Source of the DNA: Pseudomonas sp. Choline-02u-1
GTDB taxonomy: Bacteria > Pseudomonadota > Gammaproteobacteria > Pseudomonadales > Pseudomonadaceae
NCBI RefSeq assembly: GCF_002836515.1
Contig: NZ_PJBC01000059.1
Span: forward strand, 124,001-188,000
Length of the DNA stretch: 64,000 nucleotides
Direction of reading: 5' to 3'
Shown here in pieces: positions 34,313 through 42,729 of the stretch. The notes below the pieces were generated by a model. The model searched no databases. It worked only from the letters and a program-made list of their open reading frames with translations, and was not told where the DNA came from. The position numbers were made by a program, and so were the translations under genes. Within the stretch, counting starts at the first letter, position 1, and each line of letters begins with the position of its first letter.

Positions 34313-35248
34313 ATGTCCGAGTTGATTCTGCACCATTACCCGACCTCTCCATTTGCCGAGAAGGCTCGGCTGCTGCTGGGCTTCAAAGGTTTGTCCTGGC
34401 GTTCGGTGCATATTTCGCCGGTCATGCCAAAGCCTGATCTCACGGCGTTGACCGGCGGCTATCGCAAAACCCCGGTGTTGCAGGTCGGTGCTGACATTTA
34501 TTGCGACACCGCCCTGATCGCTCGACGCTTGGAACAGGAAAAAGCCCTGCCGGCGTTTTTCCCCGAGGGACAGGAAATGACCAGCGCCAGTTTTGCGGCG
34601 TGGGCCGATTCGGTGGTGTTTCAGCACGCCGTGAGCCTGGTGTTCCAGCCGGAATCGGTCGCAGTGCGCTTCGGCAAGTTGCCCCCGGAAGCGATCAAGG
34701 CGTTTATCGCCGACCGCGCCGGGTTATTCAGCGGAGGCAGCGCAACGCGCCTGAGCGCGGAGCAGGCCAAACATCAATGGCCGACGATCATGGCGCGACT
34801 GGAACAACAGTTGCAGCGCGAGCAGGGCGATTTCCTCTTCGGCGAGCCGTCGATTGCCGACTTCGCGCTGGCGCATCCGCTGTGGTTCCTCAAGGCGACC
34901 CATGTGACCGCACCACTGGTCGATGAGTATCCGGCTGTTGTCGCCTGGCTTGGGCGTGTGCTTGGCTTTGGCCATGGCGCGGCGAGCGAGATGTCGTCCG
35001 CCGAGGCATTGGAGGTCGCGCGTAACGCGACGCCAGCGGCATTGCCAGATGAGCAGTTCGTCGATCCGAACGGCTTCAAGGCGGGCCAGCAAGTGGCGAT
35101 TGCCGCTATCGATTACGGCGTCGATCCGGTGGTCGGTGAGTTGCTGTTTTCCGGGAGCGAAGAGCTGATCATTCGCCGCGAAGACGAACGTGGCGGCGTG
35201 GTGCATGTGCACTTCCCGCGCTTTGGTTTCCGCATCGAAGCCAGCTAA
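34313..35248 (+). CDS. Glutathione S-transferase-like protein with extra C-terminal domain
   Basis: A 311-residue protein: thioredoxin-fold GST N-domain (about 1-78, LILHHYPTSPFAEKARLLLGF, GGYRKTPVLQ), helical GST C-domain (about 90-200, FLFGEPSIADFALAHPLWF) and about 90 further residues (220-311) with a beta-rich look (QQVAIAAIDYGVDPVVGELL ... GGVVHVHFPRFGFRIE). The start at 34313 has GGAG upstream. The N-terminal SPFAEK holds the usual Ser active-site position. The substrate is unknown. Confidence 0.85.
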   Translation: MSELILHHYPTSPFAEKARLLLGFKGLSWRSVHISPVMPKPDLTALTGGYRKTPVLQVGADIYCDTALIARRLEQEKALPAFFPEGQEMTSASFAAWADSVVFQHAVSLVFQPESVAVRFGKLPPEAIKAFIADRAGLFSGGSATRLSAEQAKHQWPTIMARLEQQLQREQGDFLFGEPSIADFALAHPLWFLKATHVTAPLVDEYPAVVAWLGRVLGFGHGAASEMSSAEALEVARNATPAALPDEQFVDPNGFKAGQQVAIAAIDYGVDPVVGELLFSGSEELIIRREDERGGVVHVHFPRFGFRIEAS

Positions 35249-35252
35249 AAGC

Positions 35253-35325
35253 AAAAGATCGCAGCCTGCGGCAGAGCCTGCGTGAGACTTGTGCAGGAGC
35301 TGTCGAAGGCTGCGATCTTTTGATC
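35253..35325. repeat. Paired palindromic repeat, family B
   Basis: Diverged inverted family B units filling the gap between the convergent GST-like and glutaredoxin genes. Confidence 0.85.
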
Positions 35326-35332
35326 TCGACGT

Positions 35333-35683
35333 TTATTTCAGGGCAGCCAGGATTTCGTCCGGGTCAAATCCGCGAATCAACGTGCCGTTCACATCAATCA
35401 GCGGAATCCCGCGCCCACCCAATGCCTCATACGCTTTGCGCGCTGCGGCGTCCTTCTCGATATCGAACTCCTTGAACGGTATGCCCTTGCTGTCGAGAAA
35501 GCGTGTGGTCTGTTTGCAATAGCCGCACCAATCGGTGGCGTAGAGCACGACGTTAGCCTGCGCCCGTGTCTGTTCCGAGACCATTTGCGACGGGTCGATC
35601 AGGCGCTCGATCTTGCCCCAGTTCTGGTAGACCACAACGACCAGCAGCACCAGGGCGACCTTTTTCAGCACATTGGCGAGCAT
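35333..35683 (-). CDS. Membrane-anchored glutaredoxin-like protein
   Basis: A 116-residue protein with one N-terminal hydrophobic segment (about 8-19) and a glutaredoxin domain whose dithiol site is C53-G-Y-C56 (DWCGYC), followed by GRGIPLIDV (cis-Pro loop). The anchor suggests the redox domain is tethered to the inner membrane. Its ATG overlaps the last base of the yejK stop, so the two genes are coupled. Confidence 0.88.
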   Translation of the reverse strand: MLANVLKKVALVLLVVVVYQNWGKIERLIDPSQMVSEQTRAQANVVLYATDWCGYCKQTTRFLDSKGIPFKEFDIEKDAAARKAYEALGGRGIPLIDVNGTLIRGFDPDEILAALK

Positions 35684-36687
35684 CAGTTGCGCCGCTTCAA
35701 CTGATCGGTCAGCGAGGTCGGCAAGCCTTTGATGATCAGGGTGCCGTTCTCTTCGTCGTACTCGATCTTCGAACCCAGCAGGTGTGCTTCGAAGCTGATC
35801 GACAAACCTTCGGCGCGACCGGTGAAACGGCGGAATTGATTGAGGGTGCGTTTGTCTGCCGGAATCTCTGGCGACAGGCCGTAGTCCTTGTTGCGAATGT
35901 GGTCGTAGAAAGCTTTCGGGCGTTCTTCGTCGATCAGCTCCGAGAGCTCTTCCAGGCCCATCGGCTCGCCGAGCTTGGCCTGGCTGCTGGCGTAATCGAC
36001 CAGGGTCTTGGTTTTCTCGCGGGCCGAATCTTCCGGCAGGTCTTCGCTCTCGACGAAGTCACTGAACGCCTTGAGCAACGTACGCGTCTCGCCGGGACCG
36101 TCGACTCCTTCCTGGCAGCCGATGAAGTCGCGAAAGTACTCCGAGACCTTTTTGCCGTTCTTGCCCTTGATGAATGAGATGTACTGTTTCGACTGCTTGT
36201 TGTTCTGCCACTCGGAGACATTGATCCGCGCTGCCAGATGCAACTGGCCAAGGTCGAGATGGCGCGACGGTGTCACGTCGAGCTCGTCGGTCACCGCCAC
36301 GCCTTCGCTGTGGTGCAGCAAGGCGATCGCCAGGTAGTCGGTCATGCCTTGCTGATAATGCGCGAACAGCACATGGCCGCCGACCGACAGGTTCGATTCT
36401 TCCATCAGCTTCTGCAGATGCTCGACCGCCACTTTGCTGAACGCGGTGAAGTCACGGCCGCCGTCCATGTATTCCTTCAGCCAGCCGCTGAACGGGAACG
36501 CGCCGGATTCGGGATGGAACAGGCCCCAGGCTTTGCCCTGTTTGGCGTTGTAGCTTTCGTTGAGGTCGGCGAGCATGTTTTCGATGGCTGCGGACTCGGC
36601 CAGTTCGGAGTCACGGGCGTGCAGAACTGCGGGCGTGCCGTCGGGTTTTTTGTCGATCAGGTGGACGATGCAATGACGGATCGGCAT
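35683..36687 (-). CDS. yejK: Nucleoid-associated protein YejK/NdpA
   Basis: A 334-residue nucleoid-associated protein of the 37-kDa family. Landmarks are the N-terminal HCIVHLIDKKPDG, the central YISFIKGKNGKKVSEYFRDF and FSYGLSP-like C-terminal region with EIPADKRTLNQFRRFTGRAEGLSISFEAHLLG in two halves. The precise role is poorly known. It is upstream of and overlapping the glutaredoxin gene. Confidence 0.9.
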   Translation of the reverse strand: MPIRHCIVHLIDKKPDGTPAVLHARDSELAESAAIENMLADLNESYNAKQGKAWGLFHPESGAFPFSGWLKEYMDGGRDFTAFSKVAVEHLQKLMEESNLSVGGHVLFAHYQQGMTDYLAIALLHHSEGVAVTDELDVTPSRHLDLGQLHLAARINVSEWQNNKQSKQYISFIKGKNGKKVSEYFRDFIGCQEGVDGPGETRTLLKAFSDFVESEDLPEDSAREKTKTLVDYASSQAKLGEPMGLEELSELIDEERPKAFYDHIRNKDYGLSPEIPADKRTLNQFRRFTGRAEGLSISFEAHLLGSKIEYDEENGTLIIKGLPTSLTDQLKRRN

Positions 36688-37172
36688 GGGCTTCTCGGCT
36701 GTTGGAAGGGAGGAGGGCAGGCTCCCCCGAAAAAGCGCTCAGTGTACCCGAATCTCTAGTGGAGGCTCTGCGTAGGAGCTGCCGAAGGCCGCGATCTTTT
36801 GATCGGGTTTTTGAAAAATCAGAGTCAAAAGATCGCAGCCTTCGGCAGCTCCTACAGAGGCTTGAAGGGTGAAACCGGGGCAAGAGGCCGGCCTTATGCG
36901 GTTTTTTACCGGTTTAGCGCAATAAAGCTGACCAAATGGGTAGCTAGAAGCGGATATTTCCTTGTCGCTGTGCTAGTTTTGCCCGGTCTTACGCGAAGTC
37001 ACTGCGTTAAGCGTGCATTCAGCATTTGTCAGGTCGAACCAAACCCTGATTTCGGCATCTATAACCCGACTCGTCGTGGTTATCGCCGAGGGTGCCAGAT
37101 CCAGAAGATCGGGCTCGATGGCTGACACTGCACTCTGCAATCCATATGAATTTGATAGGGAAGGAACACTAC
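36688..37172. other. 485-bp region between yejK and the HU gene
   Basis: It holds one family B repeat pair (36771-36857) and then about 300 bp of likely promoter and leader DNA for the HU-like gene. I see no gene or RNA that I can name. Confidence 0.5.
36771..36857. repeat. Paired palindromic repeat, family B
   Basis: CGTAGGAGCTGCCGAAGGCC and its inverted partner ending CCTACAG, between the divergent yejK and HU-like genes. Confidence 0.92.
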
Positions 37173-37454
37173 ATGGCTCTTACTAAAGACCAACTGATCG
37201 CCGACATCGCTGAAGCTATCGACGCGCCGAAAACCACCGCGCGTAACGCTCTGGACCAACTGGGCCAAATCGTTGCCGATCAGCTGGAAAACGGCGGCGA
37301 AATCACCTTGCCAGGTATCGGCAAGCTGAAAGTGACCGAGCGTCCTGCCCGCACTGGCCGTAACCCATCGACTGGCGCTGCCATCGAAATCCCTGCCAAG
37401 AAAGTGATCAAGCTGGTTGTGGCCAAAGGCCTGACCGACGCTGTGAACAAGTAA
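37173..37454 (+). CDS. HU-family DNA-binding protein
   Basis: A 93-residue histone-like protein. It has the HU dimer fold with a beta-arm (GKLKVTERPARTGRNPSTGAA) and the PAKKVIKLV end. The start at 37173 (MALTKDQLIADI) has AAGGAA upstream. It resembles but is distinct from the main HupB; Pseudomonas carries several HU paralogues, so I leave the symbol blank. A strong terminator follows. Confidence 0.93.
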   Translation: MALTKDQLIADIAEAIDAPKTTARNALDQLGQIVADQLENGGEITLPGIGKLKVTERPARTGRNPSTGAAIEIPAKKVIKLVVAKGLTDAVNK

Positions 37455-37465
37455 GACGCAGCGAT

Positions 37466-37508
37466 AAAAAAAACCGTGCTTCGGAGTGATCCTGGGCACG
37501 GTTTTTTT
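37466..37508. terminator. Terminator after the HU-like gene
   Basis: Perfect stem AAAAAACCGTGC / GCACGGTTTTTT with a long loop, 12 bp after the stop; symmetric A and T runs let it work both ways. Confidence 0.92.
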
Positions 37509-37544
37509 GTGTCTGTTATTTGGCGACTGAATCGCTGGGCCAAA

Positions 37545-37632
37545 GTGGGAGCGGGCTTGCTCGCGAAAGCGGAGTGTCAGTCGACATGTTTATTGACTGA
37601 CCTCCCGTATTCGCGAGCAAGCCCGCTCCCAC
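37545..37632. repeat. Paired palindromic repeat, family A
   Basis: Head-to-head family A units, 88 bp, between the convergent HU-like and rlmF genes. Confidence 0.95.
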
Positions 37633-37649
37633 ATGTAGTTTTGCATCAT

Positions 37650-38669
37650 TTAGCGCACCCAGCGCTCACGCCGCCAGATCTGCTGCTCGGACTTGGTCTG
37701 GAAGGTCCACGCGACAAAGCGGCTCTGCTTCTGCCCCTGTGACATCTCCACCACTTGGCTTTCCAGCACACCCGCTTTCTTCAGCGCGGTTTCGATCGCC
37801 GGCAGGTTGGATGCCTTCGACACCAATGTGCTGAACCACAAGACCTTGTGCTGGAAGTTGGCGCTCTCGGCAATCAGTTGCGTCACAAAGCGCGCTTCGC
37901 CGCCTTCACACCACAGCTCCGCCGATTGCCCGCCGAAGTTCAGCACCGGTAGCTTGCGTTTCGGATCGGCCTTGCCCAGAGCACGCCACTTGCGCTCGCT
38001 GCCCTTGGTCGCTTCCTCCATTGAAGCGTGGAACGGCGGGTTGCACATGGTCAGGTCGAAGCGCTCGCCCGGCTCGAGCAAGCCAATGAGGATGTGCTTG
38101 CGGTTTTCCTGCTGGCGCAGCTGGATCACTTTGCTCAAATCATTGGACTGCACGATGGCGCGGGCGGCCGCCACGGCTGTCGGGTCGATCTCCGAACCGA
38201 GGAAGTGCCAACGGTATTCGCTGTTGCCGATCAGCGGATAAACGCAGTTGGCGCCCATGCCGATGTCCAGCACGTTGACGATCGCGCCACGCGGGACCTT
38301 GCCGTCGTTCATGCTCGCCAGCAGGTCGGCGAGAAAGTGCACGTAATCGGCACGCCCCGGAACCGGAGGGCAGAGGTAATCCGCCGGAATATCCCAATGC
38401 TGAATGCCATAGAAGGCCTTGAGCAGCGCCCTGTTGAACACGCGCACCGCATCGGGGCTGGCGAAATCGATGCTTTCCTTGCCGTACGGGTTGGTGATCA
38501 CAAACTTCGCCAGTTCCGGCGTGGTCTTGATCAGCGCCGGGAAGTCGTAACGACCCTGATGGCGATTGCGCGGATGCAGGCTGGCCTTTTCGCGTGGCTC
38601 GACGGCTTTGCTCGGGGACGCGGCGTCAGGCTTCTTGCGCGCAGGTTTGGGTGTGCGGGGGGCGGTCAT
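37650..38669 (-). CDS. rlmF: 23S rRNA (adenine-1618-N6)-methyltransferase RlmF
   Basis: SAM-dependent methyltransferase that modifies A1618 of 23S rRNA. It has 339 residues: a basic N-terminal tail, HPRNRHQGRYDFPAL, SAM motif I VLDIGMGANCVYPLIG and the catalytic NPPF motif (MCNPPFHASMEEA). The start at 38669 (MTAPRTPK) is chosen by family; no strong ribosome site is visible and an ATG 16 codons upstream is open. Confidence 0.93.
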   Translation of the reverse strand: MTAPRTPKPARKKPDAASPSKAVEPREKASLHPRNRHQGRYDFPALIKTTPELAKFVITNPYGKESIDFASPDAVRVFNRALLKAFYGIQHWDIPADYLCPPVPGRADYVHFLADLLASMNDGKVPRGAIVNVLDIGMGANCVYPLIGNSEYRWHFLGSEIDPTAVAAARAIVQSNDLSKVIQLRQQENRKHILIGLLEPGERFDLTMCNPPFHASMEEATKGSERKWRALGKADPKRKLPVLNFGGQSAELWCEGGEARFVTQLIAESANFQHKVLWFSTLVSKASNLPAIETALKKAGVLESQVVEMSQGQKQSRFVAWTFQTKSEQQIWRRERWVR

Positions 38670-38751
38670 GGGCGTGGTCGATTCGGGTATGGCTGAAAGT
38701 GGCAGGCATTGTCCCACATTGACGTCGAATACGCCGAGATGTGGTGGACAT

Positions 38752-38782
38752 AAAAAAGGGAGGCCACCTGGGCCTCCCTTTT
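38752..38782 (-). terminator. Terminator after valS
   Basis: Stem AAGGGAGGCC / GGCCTCCCTT with T-run on the minus strand, about 15 bp after the valS stop. Confidence 0.92.
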
Positions 38783-38797
38783 CAGTGCGATTTGCCG

Positions 38798-41644
38798 TTA
38801 CAGACTGGCAATCCGCGCATGCTGCTCGGCCAGTTTGCCCAGGGCCTGTTCAGCCTCGGCCAGTTTGGCGCGCTCCTTCTCGATGACTTCGGCCGGGGCC
38901 TTGTCGACGAAACCGGCGTTGGACAACTTGCCGCCAACCCGCTGGACTTCGCCCTGCAAGCGCAGGATTTCCTTGTCCAGACGTGCCAGTTCCGCAGCCT
39001 TGTCGATCAGGCCGGCCATCGGCACCAGCACTTCCATCTCGCCGACCAGTGCGGTGGCGGACAGTGGTGCTTCTTCGCCAGCGGCGAGGACGGTGATCGA
39101 CTCCAGACGCGCCAGCTTCTTCAGCAGCGCTTCGTTCTCGGTCAGGCGACGCTGGTCTTCAGCGCTGACGTTCTTCAGGAAGATCGGCAGCGGTTTGCCC
39201 GGGCCGATGTTCATCTCGCCGCGAATATTACGCGTGCCGAGCATCAGTTCCTTGAGCCATTCGATGTCGTTTTCCGCCGCCGGATCGATGCGCTCTTCAT
39301 TGGCCACCGGCCAAGGCTGCAGCATGATCGTCTTGCCCTGAATACCGGCCAGCGGCGCGATGCGCTGCCAGATTTCTTCAGTGATGAACGGCATGAACGG
39401 ATGCGCCAGACGCAGCGCCACTTCCAGCACGCGCACCAGCGTACGGCGAGTGCCGCGCTGACGCTCAACTGGCGCGTTCTCGTCCCACAGCACTGGCTTG
39501 GACAATTCCAGATACCAGTCGCAGTACTGGTTCCAGATGAACTCGTACAACGCTTGCGCGGCCAGGTCAAAACGGAACTGATCCAGTTGACGGGTCACTT
39601 CGGCTTCTGTGCGTTGCAGTTGCGAAATGATCCAGCGATCAGCCAGCGACAGCTCGTAGGCTTCGCCGTTCTGACCGCAGTCTTCGCCCTTGTCCAGAAC
39701 GTAACGCGCGGCGTTCCAGATCTTGTTGCAGAAGTTGCGATAGCCTTCGACGCGACCCATGTCGAACTTGATGTCGCGACCGGTCGAGGCCAGCGAGCAG
39801 AACGTGAAGCGCAGGGCGTCGGTGCCGTAGCTTTCGATGCCGTTGGCGAACTCTTCGCGGGTCTGCTTCTCGATCTTCTTCGCCAGTTTCGGCTGCATCA
39901 GGCCGGAGGTGCGTTTCTGCACCAGCGACTCGAGATCGATGCCGTCGATAATGTCCAGCGGGTCCAGTACGTTGCCCTTGGACTTGGACATCTTCTGCCC
40001 CTGACCGTCGCGCACCAGTCCGTGTACGTACACAGTCTTGAATGGAACCTGCGGCGTGCCGTCTTCGTTCTTCATCAGGTGCATGGTCATCATGATCATC
40101 CGGGCAACCCAGAAGAAGATGATGTCGAAACCGGTGACCAGCACGTCGGTGGAGTGGAATTTCTTCAGGAACTCGGTCTGCTCGGGCCAGCCGAGGGTGG
40201 AAAAGGTCCACAGGCCGGAACTGAACCAGGTGTCGAGTACGTCATTGTCCTGTTGCAGCGCAACGTCCGGGCCGAGGTTGTGCTTGGCACGCACTTCGGC
40301 TTCGTCGCGACCGACGTAGACCTTGCCCGATTCGTCGTACCAGGCCGGAATCCGGTGGCCCCACCACAGCTGACGGCTGATGCACCAGTCCTGGATGTCG
40401 CGCATCCACGAGAAGTACATGTTTTCGTACTGCTTGGGCACGAACTGGATGCGACCGTCTTCAACGGCAGCAATCGCCGGCTCGGCCAGAGGCTTGGTCG
40501 ATACGTACCACTGGTCGGTCAGCCACGGCTCGATGACCGTGCCGGAGCGATCGCCCTTCGGCGTTTTCAGGTTGTGATCGTTGACGCTCACGAGCAGGCC
40601 GGCGGCGTCGAATGCGGCGACGATCTGCTTGCGCGCTTCAAAACGCTCCAGACCAGCGAACTCGGCGGGAATCTTGCCGTCGATGCTGTCGTTCAGCGTG
40701 CCATCGAGATTGAACACCTGTGCGGCAGGCAGCACGTTGGCGTTCTTGTCGAAGATGTTCAGCAGCGGCAGGTTGTGGCGCTTGCCGACTTCGTAGTCGT
40801 TGAAATCGTGGGCCGGGGTGATTTTCACGCAACCGGTGCCGAATTCGGGATCGCAGTAATCGTCGGCAATGATCGGGATACGGCGGCCAACCAATGGCAG
40901 CTCGACAAATTTGCCGATCAGGGCCTTGTAACGCTCATCGTTCGGGTTAACCGCGACGGCTGAGTCGCCAAGCATGGTTTCCGGGCGGGTGGTGGCGACG
41001 ATCAGGAAGTCATTGCCCTCGGCGGTTTTCACGCCGTCGGCCAATGGGTATTTTAGGTTCCACAGGAAACCTTTCTCTTCGTGGTTTTCCACTTCGAGGT
41101 CGGAAATCGCCGTGTGCAGTTTGGTGTCCCAGTTGACCAGACGCTTGCCGCGATAGATCAGGCCGTCTTCATGCAGGCGCACGAAGGCTTCCTTGACCGC
41201 TTCCGAGAGGCCGTCGTCCATGGTGAAGCGCTCGCGGCTCCAGTCGACGGACGAGCCGAGGCGGCGGATCTGCCGGCTGATGTTGCCGCCGGACTGATCC
41301 TTCCACTCCCAGACTTTCTCAAGAAATTTTTCCCGGCCCAGATCGTGGCGATTCTGGCCCTGGGCTTCGAGTTGGCGCTCCACCAGCATCTGCGTGGCGA
41401 TACCGGCGTGGTCGGTGCCTGGCTGCCACAGCGTGTCGCGACCCTGCATGCGGCGGAAACGGATCAAGGCGTCCATGATCGCGTTGTTGAAACCGTGCCC
41501 CATGTGCAGGCTGCCGGTGACGTTCGGCGGCGGGATCATGATGGTGTAGGACTCGCCCGCGCCTTGCGGGGCGAAGTAGTTCTCGGACTCCCAGGTCTTG
41601 TACCAGGAAGTTTCAATGGCGTGCGGCTGGTAGGTCTTATCCAT
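38798..41644 (-). CDS. valS: Valyl-tRNA synthetase
   Basis: Class I aminoacyl-tRNA synthetase of 948 residues that charges tRNA-Val. It shows the HIGH-type motif in PPPNVTGSLHMGHGF, the editing domain, the KMSKS motif in GQKMSKSKGNVLDP, the anticodon-binding domain and a C-terminal coiled coil (about 880-945, alternating Leu, Glu and Arg). It is followed upstream in sequence by the holC region, as in other pseudomonads. Confidence 0.98.
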   Translation of the reverse strand: MDKTYQPHAIETSWYKTWESENYFAPQGAGESYTIMIPPPNVTGSLHMGHGFNNAIMDALIRFRRMQGRDTLWQPGTDHAGIATQMLVERQLEAQGQNRHDLGREKFLEKVWEWKDQSGGNISRQIRRLGSSVDWSRERFTMDDGLSEAVKEAFVRLHEDGLIYRGKRLVNWDTKLHTAISDLEVENHEEKGFLWNLKYPLADGVKTAEGNDFLIVATTRPETMLGDSAVAVNPNDERYKALIGKFVELPLVGRRIPIIADDYCDPEFGTGCVKITPAHDFNDYEVGKRHNLPLLNIFDKNANVLPAAQVFNLDGTLNDSIDGKIPAEFAGLERFEARKQIVAAFDAAGLLVSVNDHNLKTPKGDRSGTVIEPWLTDQWYVSTKPLAEPAIAAVEDGRIQFVPKQYENMYFSWMRDIQDWCISRQLWWGHRIPAWYDESGKVYVGRDEAEVRAKHNLGPDVALQQDNDVLDTWFSSGLWTFSTLGWPEQTEFLKKFHSTDVLVTGFDIIFFWVARMIMMTMHLMKNEDGTPQVPFKTVYVHGLVRDGQGQKMSKSKGNVLDPLDIIDGIDLESLVQKRTSGLMQPKLAKKIEKQTREEFANGIESYGTDALRFTFCSLASTGRDIKFDMGRVEGYRNFCNKIWNAARYVLDKGEDCGQNGEAYELSLADRWIISQLQRTEAEVTRQLDQFRFDLAAQALYEFIWNQYCDWYLELSKPVLWDENAPVERQRGTRRTLVRVLEVALRLAHPFMPFITEEIWQRIAPLAGIQGKTIMLQPWPVANEERIDPAAENDIEWLKELMLGTRNIRGEMNIGPGKPLPIFLKNVSAEDQRRLTENEALLKKLARLESITVLAAGEEAPLSATALVGEMEVLVPMAGLIDKAAELARLDKEILRLQGEVQRVGGKLSNAGFVDKAPAEVIEKERAKLAEAEQALGKLAEQHARIASL

Positions 41645-41745
41645 GCGCGGCGGGACCCTATTGGCATTTATTCAGGAAAAGCCGGCAAGTATAGCGGGGC
41701 ATGGTGCCGAGGGCGAGCGGGGGGAGGATAGTGTGCGTTTCAACT

Positions 41746-41832
41746 GTGGGAGCGGGCTTGCTCGCGAATGCGGTGTATCAGTCACCGGCGTGTCGCCTGA
41801 CTTACCGCATTCGCGAGCAAGCCCGCTCCCAC
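41746..41832. repeat. Paired palindromic repeat, family A
   Basis: Head-to-head family A units, 87 bp, between the small hypothetical gene and valS. Confidence 0.95.
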
Positions 41833-41845
41833 ATTGGATTTGTTG

Positions 41846-42235
41846 TTACTCGTACTGGCTGAGCAGCCGCTCCATCCGCGCATCGAGGCGGCGTTTGATT
41901 TCGGTTTCGATGTGCGGGGCGAAGTCGTCGATCACGTCTTGCATGATCAATTGCGCGGCGGCGCGCAGTTCGCTGTCCAGGTGCAGCAAGGCATCCGGGC
42001 CTTTATCGACCGGTGCGGCAGCCGGAGCGGCTGGGGTCGGCGCTGGTGGCGGCTCGACGGCCGCCGGCTGATTGCCGACGGAATCGAACAGCATCGGAAT
42101 CTGTTCCTGTTCGCTGTCATCGACCGTATCGGTCAACAGCGGCGGTTGCAGGTTGTCGTCGCCGAGCAGCTGGCGGATCGATTCGAGGTCGTCCAGCAGA
42201 TGTGCGGACTTCTGTTGCGGTTTCGGAGTGTCCAT
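41846..42235 (-). CDS. Small conserved-looking protein between holC and valS
   Basis: A 129-residue soluble protein I cannot name. The N-terminal third is polar (HLLDDLESIRQLLGDD), the middle is an Ala/Pro linker (VEPPPAPTPAAPAAAPVDKG), and the C-terminal 50 residues form an amphipathic helix region (ELRAAAQLIMQDVIDDFAPH). It starts 8 bp after the holC stop and sits where other pseudomonads carry a small gene. A link to the DNA polymerase III chi subunit is suggested only by position. Confidence 0.8.
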   Translation of the reverse strand: MDTPKPQQKSAHLLDDLESIRQLLGDDNLQPPLLTDTVDDSEQEQIPMLFDSVGNQPAAVEPPPAPTPAAPAAAPVDKGPDALLHLDSELRAAAQLIMQDVIDDFAPHIETEIKRRLDARMERLLSQYE

Positions 42236-42243
42236 TGGAGTGC

Positions 42244-42672
42244 TCAGAGTCGCTGTAAACGGTGGTCTTGCAGAGCATAGCCCTGTTCGCGATAGAAACG
42301 GAAACTCTCCCGCGCCGCCGCTCGAATGGCCGGATCTTCGACCACCATTTCCGCCACACGGGCGAACTTGCTGGCGAAGGCCGGGACTTTCAGATCAAGA
42401 TTGACCAGCAGATCCTGATGCTCACCGCAGTCGTCTCCAAGTCCCAGCACGATCAAGCCGTCGGGCTCACTGTCGGCCGGGCCGTGGGGCACGAAGCTTT
42501 CACCCTTGAATGCCCACAGACGCGCATCGAGATCGTCACGCTGGGCGGCATCGCTGCAATGCAGGTAGATGCGGTGGCCCATGCGCCAGGCCTTCTCGGT
42601 GAGCTTGCAGGCAAAATCCAGGCGCGCCGAAGGATCGGCGCTGGGCAGGATATAGAAGTCGACTTTGGTCAT
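42244..42672 (-). CDS. holC: DNA polymerase III chi subunit
   Basis: A 142-residue accessory subunit of the clamp loader that contacts single-strand binding protein. Features are MTKVDFYILPS at the start, CKLTEKAWRMGHRIYLHC, the LWAFKGESFVPHG segment and RFAEMV-like C-terminal helix. The start at 42672 matches the family; the open frame goes on upstream without support. It lies between pepA and valS, the usual place in gamma-proteobacteria. Confidence 0.95.
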   Translation of the reverse strand: MTKVDFYILPSADPSARLDFACKLTEKAWRMGHRIYLHCSDAAQRDDLDARLWAFKGESFVPHGPADSEPDGLIVLGLGDDCGEHQDLLVNLDLKVPAFASKFARVAEMVVEDPAIRAAARESFRFYREQGYALQDHRLQRL

Positions 42673-42729
42673 TGCGGTTCCAGAGCGGCAAGTGGCGACA
42701 CCCGAGAGTGACGCCACCTTTCAGCGGTT

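Noticed and set aside
38741..40963. 740-codon open frame on the plus strand opposite valS
   Set aside because: Antisense shadow of valS; no ribosome site, no family features, low-complexity composition.
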